From Diprion similis (taxonomy: Eukaryota; Arthropoda; Insecta; Hymenoptera; Diprionidae), in assembly GCF_021155765.1 (NCBI RefSeq), contig NC_060114.1:8377001-8441000 (forward strand): a DNA stretch of 64,000 bases. The letters are read 5' to 3'. Below the pieces are notes generated by a model that worked only from the letters and a program-made list of their open reading frames with translations, made no database searches and was not told where the DNA came from. Positions within the stretch are counted from its first letter, which is position 1; each line of letters begins with the position of its first letter. Positions 1-14,031 of this stretch are shown here, piece after piece. Made by a program: the position numbers and the translations under genes.

Positions 1-240
1 GGGATTGAAGTGTTATTCAGTCAATCGTTGATTTCAAAATTGGGGAGAGTTGAAAAAGAATGTCTTTCGCTTTCAAGTTTTTTTCGTGAATTCTTTTTTG
101 ATCATATCATTTTTTAATTCCCTAAGATCAATAATCTCCCAAAAAATGGGCACTTTTCACTTGACCAATACTCGATACTAGTGGAATGTAAAATGAAATA
201 CCAAAGTCCTCTGAAGCTCCTTATCCTTTGGGTAATTTGC

Positions 241-3200
241 AGGTTTCTCCGTCGCCTTGTGGGCCGATTTGTTCCGGAAGTCCCACAACGACACCTCAGC
301 CGTCACGTCGGCCAAGTCTGCTGCATCCGGATCACGCGCGGCTTCATCTTCATCATCTTCATCACCACCACACTAGTGGCGGTTCAAAGTGCCCCTCATC
401 GCCGGATAGGAACTCGTCCATTGACGAAGACCCGCCACCCGGACCCCCAAGTCCGTCTAGCTCGACTACTAGCAGTTTACACTCAATGCCCAGTTCTGCC
501 ATGGCCTCGACGCATTCTCAGGATAGGAGACGAAGCAGCAGGTGAGAGAGAAAGAGAAAAAGAAAAATAGAAAGCTGACCCAAGTCCAAGAAGTCAACCA
601 TGCTATTCGAACGAAATGTATGGGGAACTGCATTCTTAAATCACTGATCCAAAGATCAGACTCAAGAAAGTTTTATAGAACTAAGATGGTTGAAAAGACT
701 TTCCCGAATTTTCGTAAACATTTCTATAGATTCAATTTCATTCTGAAACACTTGAAAGTACTCGACACGACTTGAAACTATTCAAAGATGCTGTTAACGA
801 AGGACTTCTAGACTGCGAAGTCTATATATTTGTACCTAGCACTAACGCGTGTGCATTTACAACAGCCAACCTTCCAATAATCTTGACTCAATAAAAGGGG
901 TAGGAGTAGTAGGATGGAAATGACTTGCTTCCTTGGCTTTCTTTATTCCCTAACTGATCTAACACAGGTGTAGCCAGGACATGTCCTGGTCCGACAACCT
1001 AATCAGCGACATTTTATGACTTAAACCTTGATCAGGCACCGCTAGTCCCTACCCCGGAGACTACTGTGCTATCCGCGAGATCCCTGCATTAATCATCCGT
1101 GAGTTAAAGAAGTTAACATAACTCGACCCTTTAAAACTGAACGGAATCAAACTAATGCCAGACAACTCGAATGCCACTTGGCCACGGTCTTACACACATG
1201 TCTTGAAACTCAGGCAGAATTTCAAGAAGAGGCAGTGACTCCATTGTTGAAGAATAATCCAGGTGGCGCTGCGATCGAGGGATAAATAAACATAACCTAC
1301 ATCGTGAGTGTGATGGATGTACGGCATGTTGGTTTTGGTTATATTTTCGATAATATAATGTACCCTCGATCACACCGACGCTAGTGGCTTGGCATGTGAA
1401 GAAGCTCACGTCGAAACCCACATTTGCAAGGTGTAAGACCGTACATTTGGCACTCGCCGATCCAGCGCTCCGAAATTACGTTGTTCTCGCTCGAAGTTCA
1501 GATCCATACTGCCGCTAGCCCCTTTATTCCCCCCCCCCCCCCCAATCTATTTCTACTTCTCCCACTTCCGTGAGACGACTCTAGACAGATTTGACAACAA
1601 GGGATTATCTTTTCTCGTGTCTCGGTATTAACTCGGATTTAGGTATATAAAGTAAATCGTGCGAACTCATTAATGAATAAATTTATTATTGGTTCGTGAT
1701 AGATGCTTCGAAATACTTGAAATACACTTGTAGACACTACAAAATAATCTCAAGTATCTGAATTTCCTCGAAAAGATTTTGCAAGACTTTTAAATATTTC
1801 TTTACAATTTTCGAATACACTGAATAACTTGATGCGATTTGAAAACATTTCAACGTACTTGAAACGAGTTCAAGATACTTCATATAAGTTTGAAAGATTT
1901 TTGTCGACTTTGAGAAACTTCTAAAAAATTACAAATGAATTTCCAAACACTTTCAAGGACTTGTTTAACGTGACTTCAACGTACTTCAAAATAAATCGCA
2001 GCTTCTCGCCTATCTTTGACAATCGACCGTGCAGTTTTTTGAGTCATTTGTGTGACTTCAAATCCTCATGAAGCTTTCTAATTCGTCAAATTCGCGCGCC
2101 CCCCTTCCGAGGTCTGTATCTCGGGAACTACTGATTTTTGACATTTGTGCCCGTGAGAACTTTTGATCAGGAGGGTATGAACTACAACATACTGAAATTG
2201 AAGCCAATTCGTCTAAGAGCCAATTGCCATAAGGATTCTTTCCAACAAAAAAAAATAATGATATTTATTCCAAAGAATTTAGCATGACTTCAAGGCACTT
2301 GACATTCCACTTTCTGAGCACTTGAAGATACTTGAAATAAATTAAACCGCGACGCCTGAAGACAATTAAAGGAATTGACATTGTTCAAAAATACTTATCA
2401 CATTCCATTCTCAGATATACACGAAACGTTTCTCACTAATTTCGCATGTTTCGCATCAAAAGCACTACGAACTCTTATCTAACATCTTTAGGTCATCTAT
2501 TTTTGTTGCTCTTTCCAAGCTGCGATCCATTCTTCAGGGCAGTGAGCCAGTTCACTGTGTCATTCTCCACCATACATTGAATTCCCTCCTGAAAATAACT
2601 CACCTCTTTCTTCTGTGCCTAATTATATGAACTCCAGCGTAAGATTCTTACTTGATCTTCTCCAAGCTGAACGTACAGCCTCTTTCCGGGTTCACATCCA
2701 TTTCCTCGATTTCATCAATCTCTGCTTGACTTTCTTCCGTAATTCAATATTTCATGTCAACGAGTAACAGGGTCGCGAAAATATTAATTGGAAAATAATA
2801 CATTATCCACTACCAAAATAATGGGTAATGCATCGAAACTAGGATTCCTAATTATTAAATATAATTGACAATGGATGATAACACAATTACATTATCGGAT
2901 TAAGAAAAATGAAATTTTCAACAGACAATATCAAACGTTACTTATGGTCAACTTTTATCCGCATTTTATTCAACAATGCACTATATCTCCTTCCAAGATA
3001 CCAATATAACTGTAAAGATGAGAGTAATGACTGAAAACACCTCGAATAAATCATACTGAGTATTCGCAGTTGAATAATTTTGAAAAAACCGTTATATTGA
3101 TAATTATGATTCATCACTGTTTAAATTATACCACAATTGATCACTACATTACATATCAAAATATTGCATAATGAGGAACAATACATTATTCATTGAATAT

Positions 3201-3647
3201 GTAATGAATCATACAGCGATATTCCATTATAAACTGTCAACAAACTGCACAATGATAAAGCAATGCATTAATCATCGAAAAATGAAATGAAAATGTAATG
3301 ATGTTGCAATCATAGACGAGTACCTTACCTCTGGTCGCTGCCTCCTCAGGTACAGCATGTTCGACGCATTGGACTTGGAGTACGCGTTGCTACGAGCAGC
3401 AGCGAGGGGTTCGGTGGGTCCCTATTCGCTCTCGGAGTCGCTTCACAAGCTCACCTTCACCCAAAGCCTCGCATTTCCGGCACTCGCTCGGGGTCTGGCC
3501 TCGAAGCAGAGCCGCCTGCCGGCTGCGCGGCCGAAGCAGGACGCGGAAACCGGTCTGAACGCGTTCGCTAAGGTCGTAACCGCCCTGGTGCTCGTTCTTG
3601 TCAGCGTCCTCGTCTTCGGTGTGGTCTACAAGTTTGTGAGGACGTGA
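241..3647 (+). CDS. 3' end of unidentified gene: two last coding exons, C-terminal membrane anchor (partial)
   Basis: Two exons join in frame. Exon 241-541 follows a TTTGCAG acceptor and ends at a GTGAGA donor. Exon 3350-3647 follows CTCCTCAG and ends at TGA 3645-3647. The donor leaves AG and the next exon supplies G, making Arg. The first exon encodes a low-complexity stretch rich in Ser, Pro and His (LHLHHLHHHH, then SPSSSTTSSLHS) ending in basic RRRSSR. The last exon begins YSMFDALDLEYALL, continues with a conserved-looking YSLSESLHKLTF segment, and ends with one hydrophobic segment of about 20 residues (VVTALVLVLVSVLVFGVVY) and a short KFVRT tail. That layout suggests a tail-anchored or single-pass protein with a disordered cytosolic region. 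I do not recognise the family. Upstream exons lie outside the window. Confidence 0.7.
542..3349 (+). other. Intron with degenerate short-motif repeats
   Basis: This is the 2.8-kb intron between the two exons above. It contains a run of 15 C at 1529-1543. From about 1690 to 2360 the motif ACTTGAA or ACTTCAA recurs in many imperfect copies, and it also occurs near 750-775. From about 2790 to 3320 a different motif recurs, close to AATGCATTA or CAATACATTA. No coding exon is convincing here. Confidence 0.5.
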
Positions 3648-6600
3648 GGGTGGCTTTTGGGTCCCAGCGGGGACCAAGCTGGCGCTCGTCACGACTCTGC
3701 TCATAGAAATCACGACGACTCTCCGGCCGGAAGACTCTTCAGCAACACCTGAACGCCTTCATCTTCGTTCTTCCGGGTCCAGAAACTTTAAATCCAAGAA
3801 TTCAGCACGGAGATTAGCCAAGCGTGTAATTGGCGTTTGGGTCCGATGAAACCTTTTCTCGACATCATCGTCCCCGATTTCTTGACGAAGAAAACAAAGA
3901 AATATATGAAAAAGATATTTTACATGAGAATATAGTTAGTGGGATGAGCACTCGTTATATTCTGTAAGATTACGGAAGAACTATTAAAAATTTTCAACTT
4001 TCCTGCCGCTGTTCGTCTCCCGTTTTGCATTTCTGTTTTGGGAGTAACGAGAGTTGGCGATCGATTTTCATACTCAACATCATTTCACTTCACATTCAAT
4101 TCGCCCAACGGTTTCATCTTCACTTGCGAAAAAAAATACAAGCCGATTAAAAATACGAACAGCATCAGAAAGATGCATGTAGACAATATTCAAGACCGGA
4201 AGACGTTGCACAGAATTGTTTTTTCTTAATTCCTGTATTCTGTGGAGCGTTCTTTTCGAAATTTGATTTCAATTCGACCTAACCTAAAATTAACAAGACT
4301 TGCCTCACGTGTAAGTGTATAATGCGCACATACACTTGCACATCCAAATTATACATGGAAACGTATAGATAAATATGCTACTTCAAAAGCGGCCTATGTA
4401 ACTGTGCTTTTTCAAAAATTTTGAAGCACGGCGAAGACCCACCGAATTTACCATACCTGTAATGCTGTATACGTCAATAGATACATTGGAAATATCAAAA
4501 GGAAAAAATCTATCTGACACAAATACGAAAGTCTGTTTATATATATGTACACGAAATTCACATTCAGCATCTTAGCCTAGAGTTTTTCAGAAACGGGGCA
4601 AAAAAACTCGGAATCCGAAAATTGAACGAATTTGTTATAAATTATTATTTGTTTTTTTTTTATCTTTGTCGCGTTTTTGGAAAACTTTTGGCTTGACTGT
4701 TGAATCTGGATTGGTATTATGTATATATATATATATATCTAAACATGTAAACATGTAATAATAATTGTATATCCGAGGATTATTATTCTTATACACTATG
4801 TAGTGTATAAAATAATAATGCCTATTCATATATCATATTTAACAAAGTGTACTTTACGCTGTGATTTGCGGTATGCGTAGTATATATGTATTGTATAATA
4901 TACATATATACACGTAAGTATATATACAATCTTTTTTCTATATATAAAGTGCCGATATTTACGCGCCCCTGTATTTTTCACCGTTCTGCGTATATATAAA
5001 AATATATCGTACGGTATTTAATAATTATTCATAGTTGTAACTATAATTAATTGATAAAATTGATTAATCATATACGACGCTCTTCAATTAAAGTGCTTTA
5101 TGTATGATACTATCTTCTCGACAATCGCTGATATTGTATTATAATTATCAACACTATCACTGTTGTTATTATAATTATTATTATAATTAACATATACACA
5201 CGGTATACGTAGGTGATCATATACATACATGTATATATAATATATATATATATTATATATTTATTTATATATGTATATATATATACTATTATGATAAGAT
5301 ATGTTAATTAAAATCGTTATGAAATCACGGCTGATATACCTTTTTACATGGCCTCATATATCATCAATGACAGCTATATTTAAATAGGATTATACTTATT
5401 CTTAAGACGAACAATTATACCCAGCACGTGAAAAATAAAAAACGAAGGAACAAAAATCACACGTAGATATAATATTATACGGTATGATAATATAAAAAAT
5501 TTTAATCCAAAACTGTCGGTTCATCGTTATTTTCTGACTACTGATTACTTCCAATATTCATTTGAATTTATTGCCCATTTGAAAAAGTTGAAGTAAAAAA
5601 TTATTGTTGCCAGAAATAAAGCGAGCTTTCATTTGCGCCCACGAAATTTTACCGTCAGTTATTATGATTGTATATTTATTAGTTGTTCAATCAGTTTGAA
5701 AATTCCTTTCCGTTAGTCATAGTTAGCATTATATAAATAAAATTTACCCGTTTTTTGTCTCTGCTGCATTTGAGTCAGAAGTGAAAAAAATTGATTAATA
5801 TTTAAATATTTATAATCGATATCCGGTATCATTTCATCTCGATGTTTCTTAAACTATATGCAGTCTAGCATAATATGGCTAATATTGTGCTCGTGTTAAG
5901 TTGAGCGACCATGGATTCATTCGCAAGAGAAGTGAATTCAATACATTTTTGCTTATCTAGTTTCATTGTACAATTTTTGTATTTTTCAAATAGATAATTC
6001 TTTTCATGAAGTAATTTATCTAGATTGAGGTTACCTCCTCTATCGAGGAAAGTAGCCAATTGCATCTCTGTGTTGTAAAGATAGGTTTAAACATGCGCAG
6101 TTCACAATTACTGCACTTTCGTCCCAAGGAAGAAGAAATTAGTCACTCGCGTCTCGCAATTTTGCCACGCAAGGGCCCGCCATTTTTATTCGCTTGTTAT
6201 AGAAAATATCGTGTCTGATCCGGGCCAATACTTGGCGATCGCAGCTCGTGTGCAGACTTCACACTCGTTGCAATCGCCAACTTTCGCCCCGTGTTGAACG
6301 ATAAACTATTGTTTTTGGTTTTAAATTCATTCATTCATTTTGTTTGGCGATGTTTTGTCCACATAATACACGCATATAGGTAAGCTTCCATTGATTAACT
6401 GATCTCATGAGTGCGAAACTTTTTTACGTATACATGTAATTAACCAACGAATTGCCAGAATTTATGTATTCTTTCTCACTTGAAAATTCTGACTAAAATA
6501 CTCTTGCCATTCTATGATTTCAAATAAGACACTGCTCGATAATCAGTGGCGTCTGAGAATGATCGTAAAGCCGAAAGAAAATCGCAAGTGTGACAATGGC

Positions 6601-7191
6601 AGCCATGGTGGTTCCATTCGAGCATTCCTTACAGTCAACTATCCTACTGTTGCTTTACTTTTTACACGAATTTTAGTTTGGTTACTGTGAAAAAATATTA
6701 ATATGTATGGGCAAGTTTACCAATTCTAGACGTCGGATCCAGCCTCACCTCCTCAGATATTTTCGAGATGTAGTCATGAAAAACTAGATTTGATGTTTTC
6801 CATCGTCTACGCTGATTTTTTTCGCTTAATTATTGTAATACTATAAGATTAAATAAACATCTTACTTACCTCGGAACTATGTTTTCCTGTAACCAGTAAC
6901 AATTAAGATCTCTCCGGCTAAGCAGCTCCGTCAAAACTCAATTATCATTCAGGCGCCGGAGATTGCATGTTGAACACATACTTATGTATATCAAACTATT
7001 ATTGTATTTCATGGAGGCTAGTCAGATTGATAACATTTAATTCCATCTGCATGTATTCTTTTACAAGATTTGCATTTCGTACCAGTGTGCTATTTAGTCA
7101 TTTATTTATCATTTTATAGGTACGCGCACATACGACTGTTACACGTGCATTTGCATTTACACGTGTACTATTCGCGAGGTTGGTATGGGTA
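3648..7191. other. Probable long AT-rich 3' UTR and intergenic DNA
   Basis: This stretch lies downstream of the stop of the left-hand gene. It has no supported exon. AATAAA hexamers occur, for example at 5736-5741, but I cannot tell which is used. The 4680-5300 part is almost pure A/T with TA tracts (4721-4739 and around 5220-5290). Around 6100-6380 GC rises and a GTAAG donor-like site lies near 6380, which might be a non-coding first exon, but nothing else supports that. Confidence 0.4.
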
Positions 7192-7579
7192 TGTACATTA
7201 GAGTGGTCTCTAAATGGTTTTTTTTTGGATTTCAATGTTGAATGGTTGTACACCGGCTTTAAATATAGAGAAAAAAAAAATCTCTAATGTTTTCAGATTT
7301 TTATTACGCGCCCTGAGTCTCCCTGCTAACATTTTTTTTGTACTTAATTCTTGAGCACTAGAATGAAAATTCAACTAAGATTAAAAATAGTATCTATAAA
7401 ATACGACGTTATATATAGCTTGAAAATGATTAAAACATAATATACTAAATTATAACATCCACGACTCGTGTGGAATATACGATATATATGAAGACTAGTC
7501 TGAGAATAAAAATCTGAAAAAATTAGAGAAGTATTTATTCTACATTTAGAGCCGATTTAACGATCACCCTAATGTACAT
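7192..7579. mobile_element. Foldback MITE, copy 1 of a three-member family
   Basis: The ends are inverted: TGTACATTAG on the left and CTAATGTACA on the right. The left arm continues GTGGTCTCTAAAT and the reverse complement of the right arm GTGATCGTTAAATC. Further in, both arms contain CTCTAAT..TTTCAGATTTTTATT. There is no coding capacity. The arms resemble those at 50024-50553 and the single arm at 31016-31136. The class is unknown; it is a non-autonomous inverted-repeat element. Confidence 0.75.
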
Positions 7580-9726
7580 GTGTAAGCGTATATATGTTTC
7601 GAGGCGGGATTGATGTTTCTTAACATTTTTTTACTGTCGTTTTAATTCTTTCTTTTTAAAGAACATTACATTTTTTTTCTTTATTATTTTAATTCCTCTT
7701 CACACCTAGTGCTAGGGTATCTACAGTGATATTTTCTTACAACATTACGTAACTATGCTTTTTCTTTTAGGTTTTGTTTTATTTGATGTTTTTTTTTTGC
7801 GTTTCTTCCAACTTATCCAAGTACCCCCCCCCCCCCCCCCCCCCCCGCCCCATCCTGCCACTCGCGCATGCGCTCACTTTGTCTCTCTCTCTCTTTCTCT
7901 CTTCCCCTGTCTCTCTCCGTCTTATCTTCATACAATCTCTTACCTCTAGTAGTTAATTGTTTACTTTATCTTAGCTTTCTTTTCGTGTCCAATTTTCATT
8001 TTTGTTTTCAATTATTTACACAAAACTTCCGTTTATTGCTAAATTTACAAGACTTTGTAGTGTATAGCATTTTTTAATAATATATAATATGTATATGTTG
8101 TTACGTTTTGCGCTTTGTGGTTAACTTTTCGGTATGGTTATATTATTATTCATCTGTGTTTTGTTTTTCGGATGATGCTGTAAAAACGTAACACGTATTT
8201 GACGAAACGTATATAATTGGGTAGTGAATTTGTTAGTTTCGTTTCATATGTTTTGTGATTGATTGATTTTTGTGTATTATATTGTAAACATATTATTACT
8301 TATTAATATTACTATTATGGTGGAGCCTTCGTGTCCTAGGCCCGTAATTGTAGGCCGTGTGATCGTTTATTCTTGTGTTTTCCTGTTTGTGAGTGTTCAT
8401 TGTTCAGGTTTTTCATTTCTCTCGTCATTCTTATTCATGGTTTGGTTTTTAGCATTAGTTAGTGTTTGCTTTTTTTAGTATCTTTGGTGCGGAAATAACT
8501 TATATAATCTAACCGGAGGAACAAGTTGAAGAAGAAGAAAAAAGGGTAGATAAAGATAATCTATAAGAAAATAAGTGACAGAATAAATAGTCAAGTATGG
8601 TCTTGTCCGCTTTAGTGTTTCTGATGCCAAGTCATTAGTCTGTCAAAAAGCTCCTTCTGCAGTGATGAAATAAGAAATAAGCTAAAGTGCAGAAATAAAA
8701 GAGGCTTAGAAACTTAGAAAAAAATGAGCAAGCTTTTCGCAGATTGCACTACGTAGAAATCTTTTCTACCCTTGTGTTTTCAATTGTTGCGTTCAAGTAG
8801 TCTTCTCGATTTTCCAAAACATTCGTCATCCAGAGTCAATAATGAGCTATGCGACAATGCGTCAATCATTAATTAATGACGGATGCTAAGGCTACATTTC
8901 TAGAATACAGGGGCGGCAAAAATACAGAAGGGAGCGCCATTTCTACTTAAGCAAAATAACGAGTGGACTGGTTATCACAAACATTCTCCCACTCTCGCTT
9001 TCGCATTTATCGACTGTCGCCAGTCACCAGACGATCGCATTATCTTCAACTTTAGTTTACACACAAGCAGTTGGGAAAAATATTCTACAGGTGTGGTTCT
9101 ATGGGTAAACGCTAAATGCTACTTTTTACCATGATAAAATATTTTGCGTCAAGACCTGGTTGTCTTTCAAAACTTTTGATAAACTCTCCGGAAGAAACAA
9201 AACGGTTGATGATGTCACACTACTCTTTTTTCTCTTTCCCCGCCCCCCTCTCTTTCTCTCCCACATACACACAACTACAACACATCCGCGTGTGTGTACC
9301 AGACACATTGAGTCCGGATGTAAACGAACTATAAATATATCCAAAGTATAGATAGGGTAAAAGGAAGGCAAAAGAAAACGATACCTATGAATAAAAAACG
9401 CTCTAATTCAAAAGCCATGCTTGCCGAAATATCGTTAATGTACACTAGGCTGGTTACGCAACAAGCCATCACGTCATTGATGATATTCACTTCAAACCGA
9501 CCCGTCCTTGCAATGACTATCACTGTCTACGTTGAGAGATTACTGTGTACAACCAGCAGTAGGAAACCAAAGTAAAAAAAGAACCAAACAATCAAAGAAA
9601 ACCAGACCCCTCAAGGATCGAGCCCGCCATTATTACCCCGGCAGAAGGTGACGCGCCCTACTGTACGCTTTCCCCTGAGACCAGGACAGTAAATCAAATC
9701 TTTCGCTTTCTTTCAAACACCATCAT
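7580..9726. other. Intergenic, low-complexity, no supported gene
   Basis: The stretch contains a run of 23 C at 7824-7846, followed by a CT-rich tract (7878-7925). The open frames crossing it are low-complexity artefacts. The DNA between 8500 and 9726 holds nothing I can support beyond the probable 3' UTR of the cyclase gene on the minus strand. Confidence 0.5.
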
Positions 9727-12700
9727 CTACTGGTAGATGATCGGATGAATTGGTTCAACGGGCAGATCACTGTCCAGGTCCAGGGGAATGCTGTCCCGTG
9801 CTACTAGATAGTGCGTCAGTAGCTGACCCTTCCCTTTAACGAAGACAAGCCCACGCTGCTCAAACTCGAAGCCAAAGGGCTCTAAGATCTTCCGGGTCTC
9901 GTCGGTGACCTGAAGCAGAAACTCGGGGTGAATTTCAGACCGCCTCGGACTTCTGAACAAACGCGGCATGCGCCACTAACCTGAATGCAGCCGACTTTCC
10001 CGGTACTCTCCATCCTAGAAGCAACATTCACGGTGTTTCCCCAAATGTCGTAGTGAGGTTTCCTAGCACCGATAACGCCGGCGGTTATAGGCCCATGGTT
10101 GATACCCATTTTCAGCACGAAGTGGTTGAAACTCTGCTCGTTTATGCTGGACAAGGCCTTCTTAAGTTCGAGAGCAAACTCAACCAGGGTCGAAAGGTGG
10201 CCCCACCTCGGACCGTCCTCAGGCTCATCGGACTCGGTGATACCGGAGGCCGCCATGTAGGTGGAACCGATAGTCTTGATCTTGATGATATCCTTGAACT
10301 TGGATTGGTCCAAGATCTGGAAAGAAAGATCACGTGCTTGAACTGTTTCAGCGACCACGATGAATCGAGTGTTGCGGCTCGACTCACCGCGTCAAAGTCC
10401 GAAATGACTTCGTTGAGGAACCTCAGGCACTCCAGTCCCTGGTTATTGATGCTCTCCTCGCTATAAAAGTCAGCAAAGTTGGGCATGCTCGCGAAGAGGA
10501 CGCCGACCTCGGCGTAGCTCTGACTATAAAGATCATCGTGGTGCCTGGCAGTGGATAGGAAATAGGCAGCCACGTGCGGCGGCAGGATGTTGTAAATCAG
10601 GGCGCCGTTCCTCCGCTTCATGTCAGCGACGCGTTCCCGCTGTGCCACGACTTCCCTACCTCGTAGGTAAAGAATCCTCCTCGCTTTCTCGGTCTAAAGT
10701 TAGAAAAAAACTGAAGTACTGATCTCCAAGATTAACGCAATAACGGTGATAGATTGTTACAGAGAAGGTTCGGGCGCCTCAACGGGGTTGAAACCCAGGT
10801 TGGATTATAGCGAGGAAATGGGTCGTTACTGAAAAGCCCGATTTTTCTCGTCCTTGGACGATACAGTTATAACTTGAACGAGACTGGCGCTTGCGCAGAG
10901 CTCGTGAGTCGCTTCGTTCAAGACGCGAAGATCAAGACCTGAGCGAGAGAAATTGCACTCGCCGAATTTCCGCCGGTCAAAAACGCGAGCAAAATTTCAT
11001 TTCACCGAATACCCAAGTCCTGCTCAAATAATATCTCCGACCATTCGCGGCACACGAGTGATTACTTACGTATTTTGCGACGACAACGAGGGTGATCGTG
11101 ATGAGTATCAGCGTCGCTGAGAGTGCGTACTTGAGTGGAAAGGCAACTGAGCCTGGCGGGTAGATGGCCAGGTCTTCCCTGTCCAGACTGGGCCCGAGAA
11201 TCATGACGTTGACACTGCACTGAGCGCTGGCTAGGATGCTCATGAGGAGGGCCTTGCCGAGGTAGCTGATGTAGGCGGGCATGGAGATGACGACGAGGGC
11301 AAGAACGCCGACATAGGAGTAGTAGGAGGGATACGGGCAGCGGGGGGACCAACCTAGCGAGGTATTGGTGGGTGGTTCAACCTCCTCGACAATTGCGCAG
11401 TTGCCCTGAAACGAGACTCTAGGTTAGCCGGCATTCCGCCCGGCCTTCGACCCGCGACTCACCATGTCCAGTAGCAGGAAGACGCTTAGCGAGAATATCA
11501 TCAGCAGCGCCAGTGTCCGCCGGAACCAACGCGGGCGTACCGCGCTCCCCAGGCACGTTGCCCCAGCCAAAACAACCCCGAAGAGAGTCACCACCCCGGC
11601 CCCACCCCACGTGAAGGGGCCCCATGGCTGCAACCTCCAAACCGGCGATGCTGCGACCATCACCAAGGGTCCGCCGAGCAGCGATAGCGGCGAGAAGGCC
11701 TCCTTTGCACTGTGGAAAGCGTCTTCCACTTGCGGGTCCTTGAATTGGAGGGTGAACCAGGACGCGTGCCCACGCAGCTCTGCTCCGCCATCTGAAAATA
11801 GGCTCGTTTTATCGTGTCACAAATCAATCATCTCATTATCAGACGGTTGGCGTTATGAAAGAGGGACGTTATCGCTCGCTTGGCGGGTTGAAGTGCTTGC
11901 AACGATGATGTAGCATTAATGCAGGATGGAACGGTTATTTACTTTCACTTTGCTCTTTACCTCTACTGCACAACTCCTTGCGTAGTCGCTGCCTAAAGTC
12001 TTCGGAGTCTTCGACCGGCCCTTCCTCATCTTCGTCAGCCTTGTTGCGAATCGACTCACCAGTGAATGATGCCAAACTCTTATTGGCGGCTGGAGGAGGA
12101 CATTGCTTCAAGGCTCTGACGATGAAGTACGTCGTTAATCCGGCCTTCTGCAGTGCCTCCTCACGTTTTTCTCCGTAGGCAGGTTCCACTTCGAATTCCC
12201 CGTTCAGGAAACTCAGGGTGGTGTTCGATATGTGAACCCTCCTAAAAACCGCGCAAAGTAACGTTAACGAAACCGCAATATCAATAGTAAATTATCTTCA
12301 AAAACAGCCATCTTCGAAGTTTATTTCTCGGCTCATTCCTGAATCCCCCCATGAGGGATAAAACAGGTCGATAAAAAGCCTTTAGTCACGAAGAGTTCAG
12401 ATATCGTGACGTCTCCGCACCAAGCAGCACCAATCATGATCGTGAATACCAGGCACACGTTGATGAAATCACCCAAAACTCACCCCGCCATTCCGCTGCT
12501 CTCCATCTTGTTAGCGAGCTCAACGTCCTTGCTGTAGACGTCGAACTGCCACTGCCTCTGTCCAAGAACACCGGCCAAAACAGCCCCCGTGTGAATTCCA
12601 ACTCTCATGTCGACCGGGCTATTCGTCGTCTGCTGAACGTACTTTATGGCGTCGACCATCGACAGTCCCATGTGTATGCAGAGCACCGCGTGATCTGGTC

Positions 12701-14031
12701 GCTCAACCGGGGCTCCGCTTATGCAGTAGTAACAGTCCCCCAGGATTTTTATACGTAGTTGCTCGTACCTGATGAACGTTAAACAGAATTATACGCCTCG
12801 AGCATGACCAAAGCAAAACGGTATGCTTTCCAAGTGCTTTGGTATAAGCCGCGGTTTAAAGAGACGATGACTTCGCCTCACCACTTAATTTTATCGTCTC
12901 TATCGACCATGCAAGCACTTGACAAGCATCACCGCCACCGCTGTCCGTGTGTACTTTTATTGGTCACAGGCATGAATGAGCTTACATTAGCGAAAAAGAA
13001 AAAAGAAACCGTTCAATCACCGTTCACTGAGCTGATCAAATCGAGCGAAAAGTTCGTTTAATATCTTGACCAGTTCGCTGGCGCTGTAGGTCGACGATAT
13101 CGCCGTGAACCCGACAATGTCGGCGTATAATATGGACACGTTCTCGTGCCTCGACATGTATATCTTCTTGAACTGGGTGTCCATCGACGCGCCCAAATCC
13201 TGCCGCATTTTCACGGCTACGTGCTCCGGCAGGACGCTAAGCAGCAGGCGCTCCTGTTCCGCACTCTGCTCCTCAATTATCAGCTGAACTTCGAGGCTCT
13301 GTCTAGTCTCGAGGAAGGCCCTACGCTGCTGAAACTCCGACAAGGAGTAACTCGAGGCCCCCAATGCAGCGGCGCCGGCCGACAGTGTGACCGTCAGTAT
13401 CTGAACACGGTGAAGAAAAATGATTTGGAGAAGAACTAAGGTGGGATATTGAGATTCGAAGGGTCGAGGAGGCTCTTACTAGCACATCGATCGGTATCTG
13501 CGAAGGGGCCTTCGACAGTCCAACGACCGTCACGATGTAGGCAACGGCGCTGCCAAGGGCCAGTAGCGAGCATAAGGACAGCCTTAGCGGTAGGGTGGCG
13601 AAGAGTAGGTAAAGCAGGAGCAGAAGCCAGCCGAGGCCGTCGCGCGGTGTCACCTCGGTGGACTTGAGGAAGAGCTGAACCAGTATCTGAGCAATCGAGA
13701 TGTGCCAGGCGACGAGTGTGACGGTAGACCAGACGAAGTCCCTGGCCTTGGCACCACGCTGGGCCCAAGCGAGAAGGGCGATGTTGGCGCCAAGGAAGAC
13801 GCCGGTGAGTCCCCTCGCCGGGGTCTCAGCCTCGGGCGAGAGCAGGGTGAAGACGTCGAAGAGAATGGCGGAGAATAGGAAGCAGTGCAACCCACCGCGG
13901 CGCTGCTGAAGCGAGGAGGCCCGGTAGAGACGCTCGAGCTTGGCGTTCGAGAAGGAGGTCTTTAGGAGGTTCGACGGCCGCCCCGAGCTCAGATAGGACT
14001 CCTCGTTCGAGGTCTCGGACCTCTGCGCCAT
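9727..14031 (-). CDS. Ac3: Adenylyl cyclase type 3 (Ac3), complete, nine coding exons, 995 aa
   Basis: The product makes cAMP from ATP at the plasma membrane. Coding exons, in transcript order: 13480-14031, 13021-13400, 12484-12768, 11961-12241, 11463-11791, 11070-11405, 10388-10693, 9981-10316, 9727-9909. All are bounded by AG/GT and the total is exactly 996 codons. The start is fixed by an in-frame TGA two codons upstream. Six hydrophobic segments lie at about 47-204. C1 follows with [17 protein letters not shown] and metal aspartates near D278 (YADIVGF) and D322 (KILGDCYYC). A C1b linker follows, then a second membrane block at about 500-720 with one extracellular NTS glycosylation site. 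C2 (about 722-960) has [13 protein letters not shown] and [13 protein letters not shown] (Asp, Asn and Arg near 913, 920 and 924) and VKGKG. EARQSLEV-like and LYSQSY..VGV.FAS motifs point to type 3 rather than types 1, 2, 5/6, 8 or 9. At 995 aa it is somewhat shorter than vertebrate AC3. Exons are GC-rich against AT-rich introns. Confidence 0.92.

Noticed and set aside
7755-8077. Overlapping frames with poly-Pro and Ser/Leu runs
   Set aside because: They derive from a 23-base C run and a CT tract; low complexity only.
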